Source of the DNA: Paenibacillus faecalis
GTDB taxonomy: Bacteria > Bacillota > Bacilli > Paenibacillales > Paenibacillaceae
Direction of reading: 5' to 3'
Assembly: GCF_900289175.1 (NCBI RefSeq)
Contig: NZ_LT985747.1
Location: 4,242,269 to 4,306,268 of the forward strand
Length of the DNA: 64,000 nt
A program made the translations under genes and the position numbers. The notes under the pieces are model-generated. The model worked only from the letters and a program-made list of their open reading frames with translations, was not told where the DNA came from and searched no databases. Below are positions 17,732 through 26,297 of this stretch, piece after piece (the first letter of the stretch is position 1; every line of letters starts with the position of its first letter).

Positions 17732-19096
17732 ATGAAATTGAGAACATGGAAACAACACCAGCTGCTCATGACAGCGCTGGCAGCCGTTATGCTGATCTCG
17801 TTGTTGGCAGGCTGCGGTTCGAAAGAGAGTACGGAACCATCTGCCGTTTCAGAAAATTCCGCACAAGAAGAGAAGTCTGAACCGGTTACACTTACAATGT
17901 TTATGGAGGCCAAAGAAGCCGATAATCCAGACACCAAAAGATTGAACGATGATTTCACAGCAAAGACCGGAATTAAAATTGAACCGGTGATCGTCCCTGG
18001 CGAAGGTCCCGAAATTTTCAAAAAAATTGATATTTCCGTCACAAGCGGAGACAAAACCGATATTATCAATCTGAGCAACAAATTGATTGAGCAAAAATAT
18101 GCCGAAAGCGGCTGGCTTCTTCCGATGGATGAAATGATCGCAAGTGAAAATTATGACGTGGACAAAATTTACGGTAAATATCTCTCACGTTATAACGACA
18201 AAGTTTACAGCCTGCCTGTTCTGGCATCACAGTGGACCGTTTTCTACAACAAGCAAATTTTCGATGAGGCCGGTGTACCATATCCGAAAGGAGAATGGAC
18301 CTGGGACGAATATATCGAAACTGCCAAAAAATTAACCGATAAAGATAAAGGAATTTATGGTTCCTACATGCTCGACTACGATGTGTATATGTACATGCTT
18401 GCCAGACAAAACGATGTGCCAGGCTATAAAGAGGACGGAACTTCAAATTATGACGATCCGGCATACAAAGAAAGCTTGAAGTTTTTTGGCGATCTGGGCA
18501 ACACGCATAAAATTCAACCGAGCTGGCTTGAGTTTAAAACAAGGAAATTAGCTTGGGACGGTTTTACAACCGGAAATTACGGAATGCACTTTATCGGGGA
18601 TTGGTATCTCGGCGTTTTCACCGATAAAGCGAACTATCCTCTCGAATGGAAATGGGGCATCACGCAAATTCCGACCGACGGAAAAGGCAATAACAACTTG
18701 GGGATCAGCTCAGGGTACGGAATTTCCAAAAACTCGGAGCACCCGAAAGAAGCCTATGAATACATTAAATTCGTTGCAGAAAACAGATACAAATATAAGA
18801 ATCAGTTCCCGGCCCGAGTAGACTTAAGTCAAGAAGAATACGACAAAATGTTTAAAACGATCTCAGACAGTACAGACGGTGATGTGACCGTTGAAGATTT
18901 GAAAACAGCATTGATCGACAACAACCTGGGCTTTGTACAGGAAAAAATTATCGGACCCGCAGCAACCGAGTACGGCAACATTATCCTTGAAGAAAGCGAA
19001 AAATATTTAATCGGGCAACACTCTCTGGACGAAGCTGTGCAAGCGATCAAGAAACGTGCAGACGAAGCGATTAATAAAGAGAAAAACCTGCAATAG
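17732..19096 (+). CDS. Extracellular solute-binding lipoprotein (family 1, sugar ABC transporter)
   Basis: 454 aa. Signal peptide with lipobox LLAGC, lipidated Cys28. Mature protein shows the two-lobed family 1 pattern: PVTLTMFMEAKEADNP near the N-terminus, SLPVLASQWTVFYNKQIFDEAG, EWTWDEYIETAKKLT, and a GISKNSEHPKEAYEYIKFV segment. It should capture a sugar outside the membrane and pass it to the CUT1 permeases at 12481-14237, the only unpaired permeases nearby. GGAGGGGG lies just before the ATG. The gene is on the opposite strand from the permeases, so co-regulation rather than an operon must couple them. Followed by a terminator and then a YesM/YesN-type two-component system. Confidence 0.92.
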   Translation: MKLRTWKQHQLLMTALAAVMLISLLAGCGSKESTEPSAVSENSAQEEKSEPVTLTMFMEAKEADNPDTKRLNDDFTAKTGIKIEPVIVPGEGPEIFKKIDISVTSGDKTDIINLSNKLIEQKYAESGWLLPMDEMIASENYDVDKIYGKYLSRYNDKVYSLPVLASQWTVFYNKQIFDEAGVPYPKGEWTWDEYIETAKKLTDKDKGIYGSYMLDYDVYMYMLARQNDVPGYKEDGTSNYDDPAYKESLKFFGDLGNTHKIQPSWLEFKTRKLAWDGFTTGNYGMHFIGDWYLGVFTDKANYPLEWKWGITQIPTDGKGNNNLGISSGYGISKNSEHPKEAYEYIKFVAENRYKYKNQFPARVDLSQEEYDKMFKTISDSTDGDVTVEDLKTALIDNNLGFVQEKIIGPAATEYGNIILEESEKYLIGQHSLDEAVQAIKKRADEAINKEKNLQ

Positions 19097-19112
19097 ACAC
19101 ACATCATAAATG

Positions 19113-19160
19113 AAAGCGCCTTCTAAGCATGTTATGCTATAGGGAAGGCGCTCTCTCCTA
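19113..19160 (+). terminator. Intrinsic terminator after the solute-binding protein gene
   Basis: Nine-base arms AGCGCCTTC / GAAGGCGCT (19115-19123, 19144-19152) with an inner AGCAT/ATGCT pairing, then a T-rich stretch. Confidence 0.65.
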
Positions 19161-19229
19161 TTTTACATACACACCGGAATTTTTCATTACCGCTCTTTTT
19201 TATGACCGTTGTCTCAACTGGAGGATGGA

Positions 19230-21005
19230 ATGAAAAATATAAAAGATATTTTCCGAAAAAGCATTCGCGCCAAAATATTTGTCTCATTTATTGTTGTTAT
19301 GGTTTTCACAACATTAGCCGTCAGTTTAGGAAACTACTATGTATTCAGACATATTTTAAATGAAAAAGTCAGTGAATCCGTATCGAACAATTTAAAATAC
19401 ATTGCAAACGATATTCAGGGGAAATTGGGTAAAATCGAGGCGTTAGCGGATTATGTATACACGAATTATGATATTCGCAGAATTCTAACGAAAAGTTATG
19501 AAAATGATTCAGAGTTTTACATGGACTCGCTAAAAATCGATGAAATTCTGGAAAACTATCTGATTAACACCGACTTGTCCCCGTATGTCTCTTTAATTAT
19601 CGTCAATGGAGAGTGGAGCAGTCCCTTTATATATGGACCGGATGCAGGCCGTATTAACGAAGCATCCATTATGCCATTTCGCTTTGATGATGCACTTAAA
19701 CAATCAAACGGTCAAATTATATGGCACGGGATTCAGAAGAAAGATGTTATACTGCCTACTTCGCAAAAATATGTCATTTCCATGAGCAGAGTGATCAAGG
19801 ATTTAAAATATGCGAAGAACATCGGAACGATGCTCATCTATATTGATGTCGACTTCTTCTCGGACTATTTCGCAAATACGGGAAAGCAGACCACTTTTTT
19901 AATTGCCGATCAACATAAAAAACTCGTATTTCATACCGATCCGTCCTTAATCAATACGGAATATTCGATAGTTGAAGAAATCGGGGAATCGTCTACCAAA
20001 AATTATTTTGTTAAATCCGATAACGGAATAAAGAAACTTTATACCTATAGCTTCGTGGAGAAATATAACTGGTGGATCGTCGAATCTCTACCTTTAAACA
20101 CATTGTTCCAGGATAAAACTTTGATTTTAATGACCACGGCAGGTATATTTATGCTCTCGCTTCTTATTACGGGTGTTATCTGGTATGTGATTCTGTCCAA
20201 CCTCGTCCGGCCGATCAAAGCTTTAACCCAAGTAATGAATGAAGTGGATGATATCCATTCTTTAAAGAAAGTAGATGTCACCAGCGTAGATGAAGTAGGT
20301 CAGTTAAGTGAAAAATACAATTATATGATCGATAAAATCAACGAACTGATCCACAATCTGCTGGAGGAGCAAACTCGAAAAAAAGATGCGGAATACAAGG
20401 CGCTGCAAGCACAGATCAATCCACATTTTTTATATAACACTTTAAATACGATCCGTTGGATGGCGATTATTCAGAAAAATGACAGCATCAAAGAAGTGGT
20501 TGAAGTCATGGGCCGATTGCTGAAGAACACATTCAAATCACCGGAGTCGCAAATTGTGATCCAGGATGAAATCCAGCTCATTCAGGACTATATTTATATC
20601 CAAAAATTAAGATACAATGATAAATTTGAACTCATTTTTGATCTTGAAGAGCAATGTCTTTCCTATTACTGTTTGAAATTCATGCTTCAGCCCATCGTGG
20701 AAAATGCGATATTTCACGGCATTGAGCCGAAAGAGGGACAGGGAACCATCACCATCCGACTTAGGCAAATAGAGCAGCATTTGATTTTTGAGGTGATGGA
20801 CGACGGGATCGGGATGTCAGAACAGCAGCTAGATGCTCTCTTGCATGGCGAACATTCGAAGAAAGAGCGAGGGATTGGCTTATACAACGTAAATGAACGG
20901 ATTCAATTATCCTATGGCAAAACATACGGTGTGCAAATTGTAAGCAGTCAAGAGCCTGGGTTTACTTGTGTAACCATCAAGATTCCAATCATTCGAGGTG
21001 ATTGA
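19230..21005 (+). CDS. YesM-type sensor histidine kinase
   Basis: 591 aa membrane kinase. First helix about residues 15-38, extracellular sensor domain about 40-295, second helix about 300-325, HAMP domain, then the His_kinase domain of the YesM/LytS class with phosphorylated His399 in NPHFLYNTLN, and a C-terminal ATPase domain with an N-box EN and a GIGLYNVNERI motif. Start MKNIKD has GGAGG 5 bases upstream; an in-frame TTG 21 bases earlier is possible. The next gene begins 1 base after this stop. Such pairs control sugar transporters in Paenibacillus; the adjacent binding protein suggests it responds to the same sugar. Confidence 0.92.
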   Translation: MKNIKDIFRKSIRAKIFVSFIVVMVFTTLAVSLGNYYVFRHILNEKVSESVSNNLKYIANDIQGKLGKIEALADYVYTNYDIRRILTKSYENDSEFYMDSLKIDEILENYLINTDLSPYVSLIIVNGEWSSPFIYGPDAGRINEASIMPFRFDDALKQSNGQIIWHGIQKKDVILPTSQKYVISMSRVIKDLKYAKNIGTMLIYIDVDFFSDYFANTGKQTTFLIADQHKKLVFHTDPSLINTEYSIVEEIGESSTKNYFVKSDNGIKKLYTYSFVEKYNWWIVESLPLNTLFQDKTLILMTTAGIFMLSLLITGVIWYVILSNLVRPIKALTQVMNEVDDIHSLKKVDVTSVDEVGQLSEKYNYMIDKINELIHNLLEEQTRKKDAEYKALQAQINPHFLYNTLNTIRWMAIIQKNDSIKEVVEVMGRLLKNTFKSPESQIVIQDEIQLIQDYIYIQKLRYNDKFELIFDLEEQCLSYYCLKFMLQPIVENAIFHGIEPKEGQGTITIRLRQIEQHLIFEVMDDGIGMSEQQLDALLHGEHSKKERGIGLYNVNERIQLSYGKTYGVQIVSSQEPGFTCVTIKIPIIRGD

Positions 21006-21006
21006 T

Positions 21007-22611
21007 ATGTATACAGTCATGATTGTGGATGACGAAATGTTGGCCCGCGTTGGGATCAAGTCGATGATCCCTTGGGAAGAACATGGGTTTCATGTCATCG
21101 GTGAGGCGGAAAACGGACGTAAAGGCCTGGAGATGGCTCAAAAGCTATCTCCAGATATCATTCTGACCGATATTAAAATGCCGATTATGGATGGAATCTC
21201 TTTTATGAAACAGTATAAAGCCCTTGGTGGAGAAGCCAAGTTTATCGTATTAAGCTCATATGACGATTTCGACATCGTAAAGGATTCCATGAAGATGGGC
21301 GCAGAAGATTATATTATTAAATTAGAGATGCAGCCTCATGCTCTCATTGAAATATTACGTCAGGCTGCTGACAAGATTGAGGCAGAACGCGAGGAAAACA
21401 AACGATATTTAAAGCAGCAAAAAATGTATGAAACCAACAACAAACTCATGAAGGATCAGCTTCTGAAAAGCTTGCTGTTCGGCTGGATTTTTGAAGATAC
21501 TGAAGCTGAAGAGCGGTTGAAAGATGTTCATATTCATTTAAATGCAGAGGGTATTGTTTGTATGGTACTGCAGATCGATAATTTGGATGTGTATAACGGA
21601 TATGCCGAGAAAGACCGAAAAATTCTGGATTATGCTGCATTGAACATTATTGAGGAAATTCTTGAGCATTTCAAAACCGGGAGCGCCCTGTCCCTCAACC
21701 CCACTCAGTATATCATTATATTTTCCTGTGAATCCGAATCCGGTCAGAATGATTTTATCGATAAAATAAGCAATCAAATGAAAACAGCTCTTAAAACATA
21801 CCTGAATCTCTCGGTATCGGCAGGGATCAGCAATATCCATCAAGGGTACTTGAGTATCGAAACCGCCTATTTAGAAGCAGTGCAAGCGGTGCAGGCATGC
21901 TTTTTTCATCCTCGGGGCTGTACGATTATGTTTAGCCAGCATCATGACAAATTGCTCAAAAAAGAAGCTTTGGAAGATGATCAAACGATTCAAAAGACCA
22001 TTCAAGCGATCCAATCCGGCAATATTGATATGATCAAGCAAGGGTTTGAACAGCTATATCAACTCTTCGAAGAGTTCCGTTGGCCGACAAGAGAAATGGC
22101 TAAAGGGTTTTGCTTTCTATTACTGTTTCAAGTGAAATCGATACTGGAGACGGCCGATAGCGAAACGCTGTTCCGCGATATTGAGAACTGTATCACTTCG
22201 CTCGATTTTCATCATTGGCTGAAAAATGTCGAGCAGGCGATCCATTCCTCCCTATCCGCTATGCCCGAAGCGTCCAATCTGGTATTGCGCATGAAGCAGT
22301 ATATTGACCGTAACTATCAGCACAATATTACGCTAGAGATCATTTCGGAACACTTTCATTTGTCGCCCAATTATTTGAGTAATTTGTTTAAGCGGGAAAC
22401 AGGGAATACATTCGTGGAGTACTTGACCAAAGTAAGAATTGATCATGCCAAGCAGCTGCTAAAAGATACAGATAAAAAAATGTTTGAAATCGGCAGAGCC
22501 GTTGGATATGAGAACGAATACTATTTTAGCCGCGTATTTCGCAAAGTGGCCGGAATCCCGCCCATACAATACAAAAAAAGTATCCTGTCCTGTCATCGTC
22601 AAAGCATATGA
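21007..22611 (+). CDS. YesN-type response regulator with AraC DNA-binding domain
   Basis: 534 aa. Receiver domain about residues 1-120: acidic VDDE at 6-9, phospho-acceptor Asp55 in LTDIKMP, and the conserved Lys in YIIKLE. A middle region of about 270 residues is poorly conserved. The C-terminal AraC helix-turn-helix (about 430-530) contains ITLEIISEHFHLSPNYLSNL and a VGYENEYYFSRVFRKVAG recognition block. Start MYTVMIVDDE overlaps nothing and has GAGGTG upstream at the kinase stop. It would receive phosphate from the adjacent kinase and activate sugar-utilisation genes, probably the binding protein upstream. Confidence 0.93.
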   Translation: MYTVMIVDDEMLARVGIKSMIPWEEHGFHVIGEAENGRKGLEMAQKLSPDIILTDIKMPIMDGISFMKQYKALGGEAKFIVLSSYDDFDIVKDSMKMGAEDYIIKLEMQPHALIEILRQAADKIEAEREENKRYLKQQKMYETNNKLMKDQLLKSLLFGWIFEDTEAEERLKDVHIHLNAEGIVCMVLQIDNLDVYNGYAEKDRKILDYAALNIIEEILEHFKTGSALSLNPTQYIIIFSCESESGQNDFIDKISNQMKTALKTYLNLSVSAGISNIHQGYLSIETAYLEAVQAVQACFFHPRGCTIMFSQHHDKLLKKEALEDDQTIQKTIQAIQSGNIDMIKQGFEQLYQLFEEFRWPTREMAKGFCFLLLFQVKSILETADSETLFRDIENCITSLDFHHWLKNVEQAIHSSLSAMPEASNLVLRMKQYIDRNYQHNITLEIISEHFHLSPNYLSNLFKRETGNTFVEYLTKVRIDHAKQLLKDTDKKMFEIGRAVGYENEYYFSRVFRKVAGIPPIQYKKSILSCHRQSI

Positions 22612-22663
22612 ATCTCCCCTTTGTTTGTCACCCCGACCTATAGATAACGAGAAAACAAACTTT

Positions 22664-22715
22664 CCAGCCCTTTCACTTCCCAGTAGGAAGTGGGAAGGGC
22701 GTTGTTCATGTTTCA
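22664..22715. terminator. Stem-loop between converging response regulator and SagB genes
   Basis: Imperfect arms 22667-22680 and 22686-22700 (GCCCTTTCACTTCC against GGAAGTGGGAAGGGC). Flanking T content is modest on both strands. Position between convergent genes suggests a shared terminator. Confidence 0.5.
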
Positions 22716-22736
22716 GTGAAGCTTCCCCCTGCTCTT

Positions 22737-24326
22737 CTAACCATGCAGCCCTCCCGTCAATCGAGGACCATGACGATAGGGTCCTACCGGGACTTGAATC
22801 AGACTGGTTAACTCTTTCGTAGTTATCTTGTAAATCTCATCGCTCAATCCGACATCAAAACCGAGAAGCGGATGACCCCCGAACCCGATAGCCGATGCCG
22901 CTAACAGCAAGCGCTGTACAAGCATCCCCGCTTCCATCTGTTGAATCCGGTATCCTCTGTACCCCATCTCAGTTGTGAGATGTTCCTTATCCCCAACGAT
23001 ATGAAAGCATAGCGGTACTTGTAACAGATTCACATTATCCGAAGGCATCCCCAGCTGGAGCTTGAGCCGATGATCCCCATGGCGTAATGCTCGGAGCACA
23101 TGAGCTTTGCTATCATATTGGTATGCGCCTTCCGGAATCCCCTCCACGTTATACAAACAGACGTACAGTGAAACACGAGGATCAAAGGTCTCATGGGCTT
23201 CGTCCAAATCATTCAAATATCTATAAGAAGCCGTTGCCTCCACCAGCAGTAGAGCCAACTGCTCTTGACTCACCTTACCCAACATAAAATCACTATTCGG
23301 TGAATACCGCTTTCGACTTACTGGTGCCAGATCATACGACAACCGATCCACATTAGGCAAATACACCACCGGATCCTCGCTGTGAAGTGCTGGCTGTTCC
23401 CTAATTCGCGCTACCGGCAAAAATGATTCCAAAAGGGATGCCTCATTCATTTGGGTGAGCATCGGAAAATCCTTGACTCTTCGGGATTTCACGTAATGAT
23501 CATGCTGGAGCCTTGGCAGCTCCCGGCATAAGTTAGTCGCAGTGATAGGAGTGACACCTTCCTCCCTCCAATTTCTATGGGCAAACCAAGAAAGCGCAGG
23601 CTCCACCGACAGCGGAATCACCGCATATACGCTTTCCTCTTGCTCAGTTATCCCGAGAAGATGATTGACAGCTCGATCAAGATATTGAAAAAATACCCCC
23701 GACGTAAAACCAAACCGTTTAGCCACTTCCAACAGCTGCCCGATCAGCGTACCGGCATCAAGTCCTTGCAGGCGATAGGAAAAGTTATTGTATTTAAAAA
23801 AGTTTTTCCAAAACATCGTCGTCACAAAAACCGTACCAAAACAAGCCGGCGTATCATAACGATCACCGAGAGCTCTGGCTAAATAAGAATCAAAGTGACC
23901 TTCACGCAGCAGCACCAAACGGTGATGTGCCACATCATAATGGTATACTCCCGCAGGTAGATCCTCGATCTTCAAATATACATATAATTCATTCGGATAT
24001 AGCGCTCCCCCGGAGGGAGCAAACCGCCGGTACATCTGTAGTAAATTCGTTGTTGGAACCATAAAGTTGGAGGCAAGGATGGATTGAGACAATTGAGTGA
24101 GCCCGAATGCGTGCCAGAGAAAGTGACCGATCTGACGAAGATTCGGCTGCATCTTTGCTTCACAGCCTTCGAGCGTCAGCGGTGCTTCCGGACATAACGG
24201 AACCGCAGGCAAACGGCGATAGAGCTTATATGCAAGCGGTCCGTCCTCCCAATCCACAACCAAGTTCGGCGGTTTGGTCTTGTCTATGTCATAATGCAGA
24301 TTGTGCAAAAATGTTTCCAAACTCAT
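22737..24326 (-). CDS. SagB-type FMN dehydrogenase (azoline to azole), two tandem nitroreductase-like halves
   Basis: 529 aa, about twice a single nitroreductase domain. The N-half (about residues 60-270) carries RRFAPSGGALYPNELYVY, the SagB/ThcOx flavin and substrate region, and YRLQGLDAGTLIGQLLEVAKRFG. The C-half (about 340-525) repeats the plan with LYVCLYNVEGIPEGAYQY and IQQMEAGMLVQRLLLAASAIGFG. In TOMM pathways this FMN enzyme oxidises azoline rings made by YcaO to thiazoles or oxazoles. AGGAGG lies 7 bases before the ATG. Last gene of the peptide cluster, 27 bases after the YcaO gene. Which half is catalytic cannot be settled by eye. Confidence 0.88.
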   Translation of the reverse strand: MSLETFLHNLHYDIDKTKPPNLVVDWEDGPLAYKLYRRLPAVPLCPEAPLTLEGCEAKMQPNLRQIGHFLWHAFGLTQLSQSILASNFMVPTTNLLQMYRRFAPSGGALYPNELYVYLKIEDLPAGVYHYDVAHHRLVLLREGHFDSYLARALGDRYDTPACFGTVFVTTMFWKNFFKYNNFSYRLQGLDAGTLIGQLLEVAKRFGFTSGVFFQYLDRAVNHLLGITEQEESVYAVIPLSVEPALSWFAHRNWREEGVTPITATNLCRELPRLQHDHYVKSRRVKDFPMLTQMNEASLLESFLPVARIREQPALHSEDPVVYLPNVDRLSYDLAPVSRKRYSPNSDFMLGKVSQEQLALLLVEATASYRYLNDLDEAHETFDPRVSLYVCLYNVEGIPEGAYQYDSKAHVLRALRHGDHRLKLQLGMPSDNVNLLQVPLCFHIVGDKEHLTTEMGYRGYRIQQMEAGMLVQRLLLAASAIGFGGHPLLGFDVGLSDEIYKITTKELTSLIQVPVGPYRHGPRLTGGLHG

Positions 24327-24353
24327 CCCTGTCCCTCCTTATATAAACGGGCC

Positions 24354-26297
24354 TTACGGAAACGGATGCGGGTATGGATTGAGATCCTCCATTTTCAGCG
24401 GCTTTTTCGCGTATCCAAGCTCTACTGGTACCCGGAGCACCCGATCCAATCCAGCCAAGCGGGTAAATTGATGCCCGAATGTCATCGGCAGCATCCCCGG
24501 GATCAGCACCTTTACGCAGTACAGTCCATTCCGACGAATCTCTGGTGCTGTTACATCCACCACGATCACATCGAGATTCAGGCGTTGAAACTGGGCAAGA
24601 ATGTCCTTCAGATCATCCGTTAAATCGGTATGCCTTGCCCCTTGCTTGAATTCCTCATCAAACGTTCGCCGCGGACGGCTCTCATCCAGCAGAAATTGCA
24701 GTCGTTCCTCTGCTTCAGGCAATCCGTACAGCAGGGAATGATCCTCCATCTCCTGCACCAGAGATGAATCATGCAACATTCGCATATATGTCTCCCGGTT
24801 TCCTTCAAATTTCTCCTCCAGCATCTGTATCATGCCGGCTAACTCGTGAACCGCACCTTTCACGGCCCGTATCGGGTCCGGATGAGTTCCGGCCGTACAA
24901 ACGAGATTCATCCCTGTTTGTTTCCTGTTCTTCGCCACCCCCCAAACGCTTGGAATTCCATTTTCCATCGTCGAGTTAAAGAAATGTACATCGAATCCCG
25001 TCAGCGTCTGCAAACGATGAATCATCAATTGCAGCTCCTGGTCGTCTACAGAATTAAGGTCAAGGCGTGGGAGAGGGAGCTGCGCATACCAAGTCATCAG
25101 AAACGAATCCCGCTCCACCACTTCCAATATCCCGTAAAAAATAGCCTCCTCCAAACTTCCGCCTAACGCACATCCATTGGAGGTTTCGAACACAAAGTGA
25201 TGCCCGCATCCCATGCTGTAATAGGCGAGCTGCTCAGGAACCAGAATCGGACGCTCTTGCAAAAACGAATACCCCCACACCCAATTCATGGGTTGATCCG
25301 GATTAAATGCTGTGTAAGGAGCATCCGGCTGATTATACTGTTCCTTTGTGTGCCCCCCTACTTTAACGGGGTCAAGCGCATGATCCTTCACATTATTAAA
25401 GCTTTCATGGACTACCGTCCGCTTGCTTCGGGGGGCCAGACCGCAATATCGTTCCAGCCCTTCCAATATGGCAGTCAGCTCACTCAACGCATAGGAATGG
25501 GTACGCCCTGCTGTTCCCACATCCTCAGCAATCAACGGCAGATTTACACTCACATCGGCGAATATCGACTTCAGGTTAAGCATTTTCCCATTCAAAAATC
25601 CGGTCCGGTGATCCAAATAATCTTTGGTTAGCACTGTTTTCATCTCATCCACCCGGCGGCAGCGGTAGCTGTCTGCACTGATCTTCGGACTCGGCTGAAG
25701 CGAAATATGAGCTGCGTCTGATGAATCGTCAAACACTTGGCTGCAAACAGGACACAACGGATCAGGCAAAATACGGTGCAGTGTGCTTTCTAGCGTTCTC
25801 AGATTGATCAAAAACAACCCTTCTGCCGTTTGAACCGTTTCGCCTTGTAATGCCCTTCGTGTCTCCACGATCAGCAATTGAGCCATCTGCAAAAGTCCTG
25901 TACGTGACGCCCATGGATCACTAGGCATTCCTTTATGAGTCATGAGCTTTTGCTGCAACCTCCGCATCTCCTTACGTTCACGTCCGGCCATGACCCGCCG
26001 CGTGTCTCCGCATTGAGAACATCCTTCCGTACCCGGACGAACCAGCGGTCCAATTACGCCCTCACCAAATGAAACGAAGCCTCGAAGCCATGGGATACCA
26101 GCTGGTCGTAGCACTTCTTCTGCCTTGATATGAACGTATGGACACCAAGCATCGTGCAGCACAAGAACGAAATCCGCCATTTCCGGCACTTCTGCCTCAA
26201 AATCGATCAGACGAGCCACCTTAAACTCGGCTGACAGTTCTCTATAAACACAGTCCGCCAGAATACCTTCTCCAACAATCACAATATTAGCGTTCAC
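24354..26297 (-). CDS. TOMM cyclodehydratase, fused SagC-like/YcaO protein
   Basis: 647 aa. Residues about 1-200 are a degenerate E1/ThiF-like (SagC, C-protein) domain with a Cys pair in CSQCGD and another in CPVCSQ, a probable structural zinc site. Residues about 225-647 are YcaO: LSELTAILEGLERYCG and EAIFYGILEVVERDSFL give the acidic ATP/Mg residues, and the protein ends NPYPHPFP, a PxPxP tail typical of azoline-forming YcaO enzymes. It would convert Cys of the precursor to thiazolines using ATP. The start is GTG and overlaps the previous gene by GTGA, indicating coupled translation. Confidence 0.92.
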   Translation of the reverse strand: MNANIVIVGEGILADCVYRELSAEFKVARLIDFEAEVPEMADFVLVLHDAWCPYVHIKAEEVLRPAGIPWLRGFVSFGEGVIGPLVRPGTEGCSQCGDTRRVMAGRERKEMRRLQQKLMTHKGMPSDPWASRTGLLQMAQLLIVETRRALQGETVQTAEGLFLINLRTLESTLHRILPDPLCPVCSQVFDDSSDAAHISLQPSPKISADSYRCRRVDEMKTVLTKDYLDHRTGFLNGKMLNLKSIFADVSVNLPLIAEDVGTAGRTHSYALSELTAILEGLERYCGLAPRSKRTVVHESFNNVKDHALDPVKVGGHTKEQYNQPDAPYTAFNPDQPMNWVWGYSFLQERPILVPEQLAYYSMGCGHHFVFETSNGCALGGSLEEAIFYGILEVVERDSFLMTWYAQLPLPRLDLNSVDDQELQLMIHRLQTLTGFDVHFFNSTMENGIPSVWGVAKNRKQTGMNLVCTAGTHPDPIRAVKGAVHELAGMIQMLEEKFEGNRETYMRMLHDSSLVQEMEDHSLLYGLPEAEERLQFLLDESRPRRTFDEEFKQGARHTDLTDDLKDILAQFQRLNLDVIVVDVTAPEIRRNGLYCVKVLIPGMLPMTFGHQFTRLAGLDRVLRVPVELGYAKKPLKMEDLNPYPHPFP

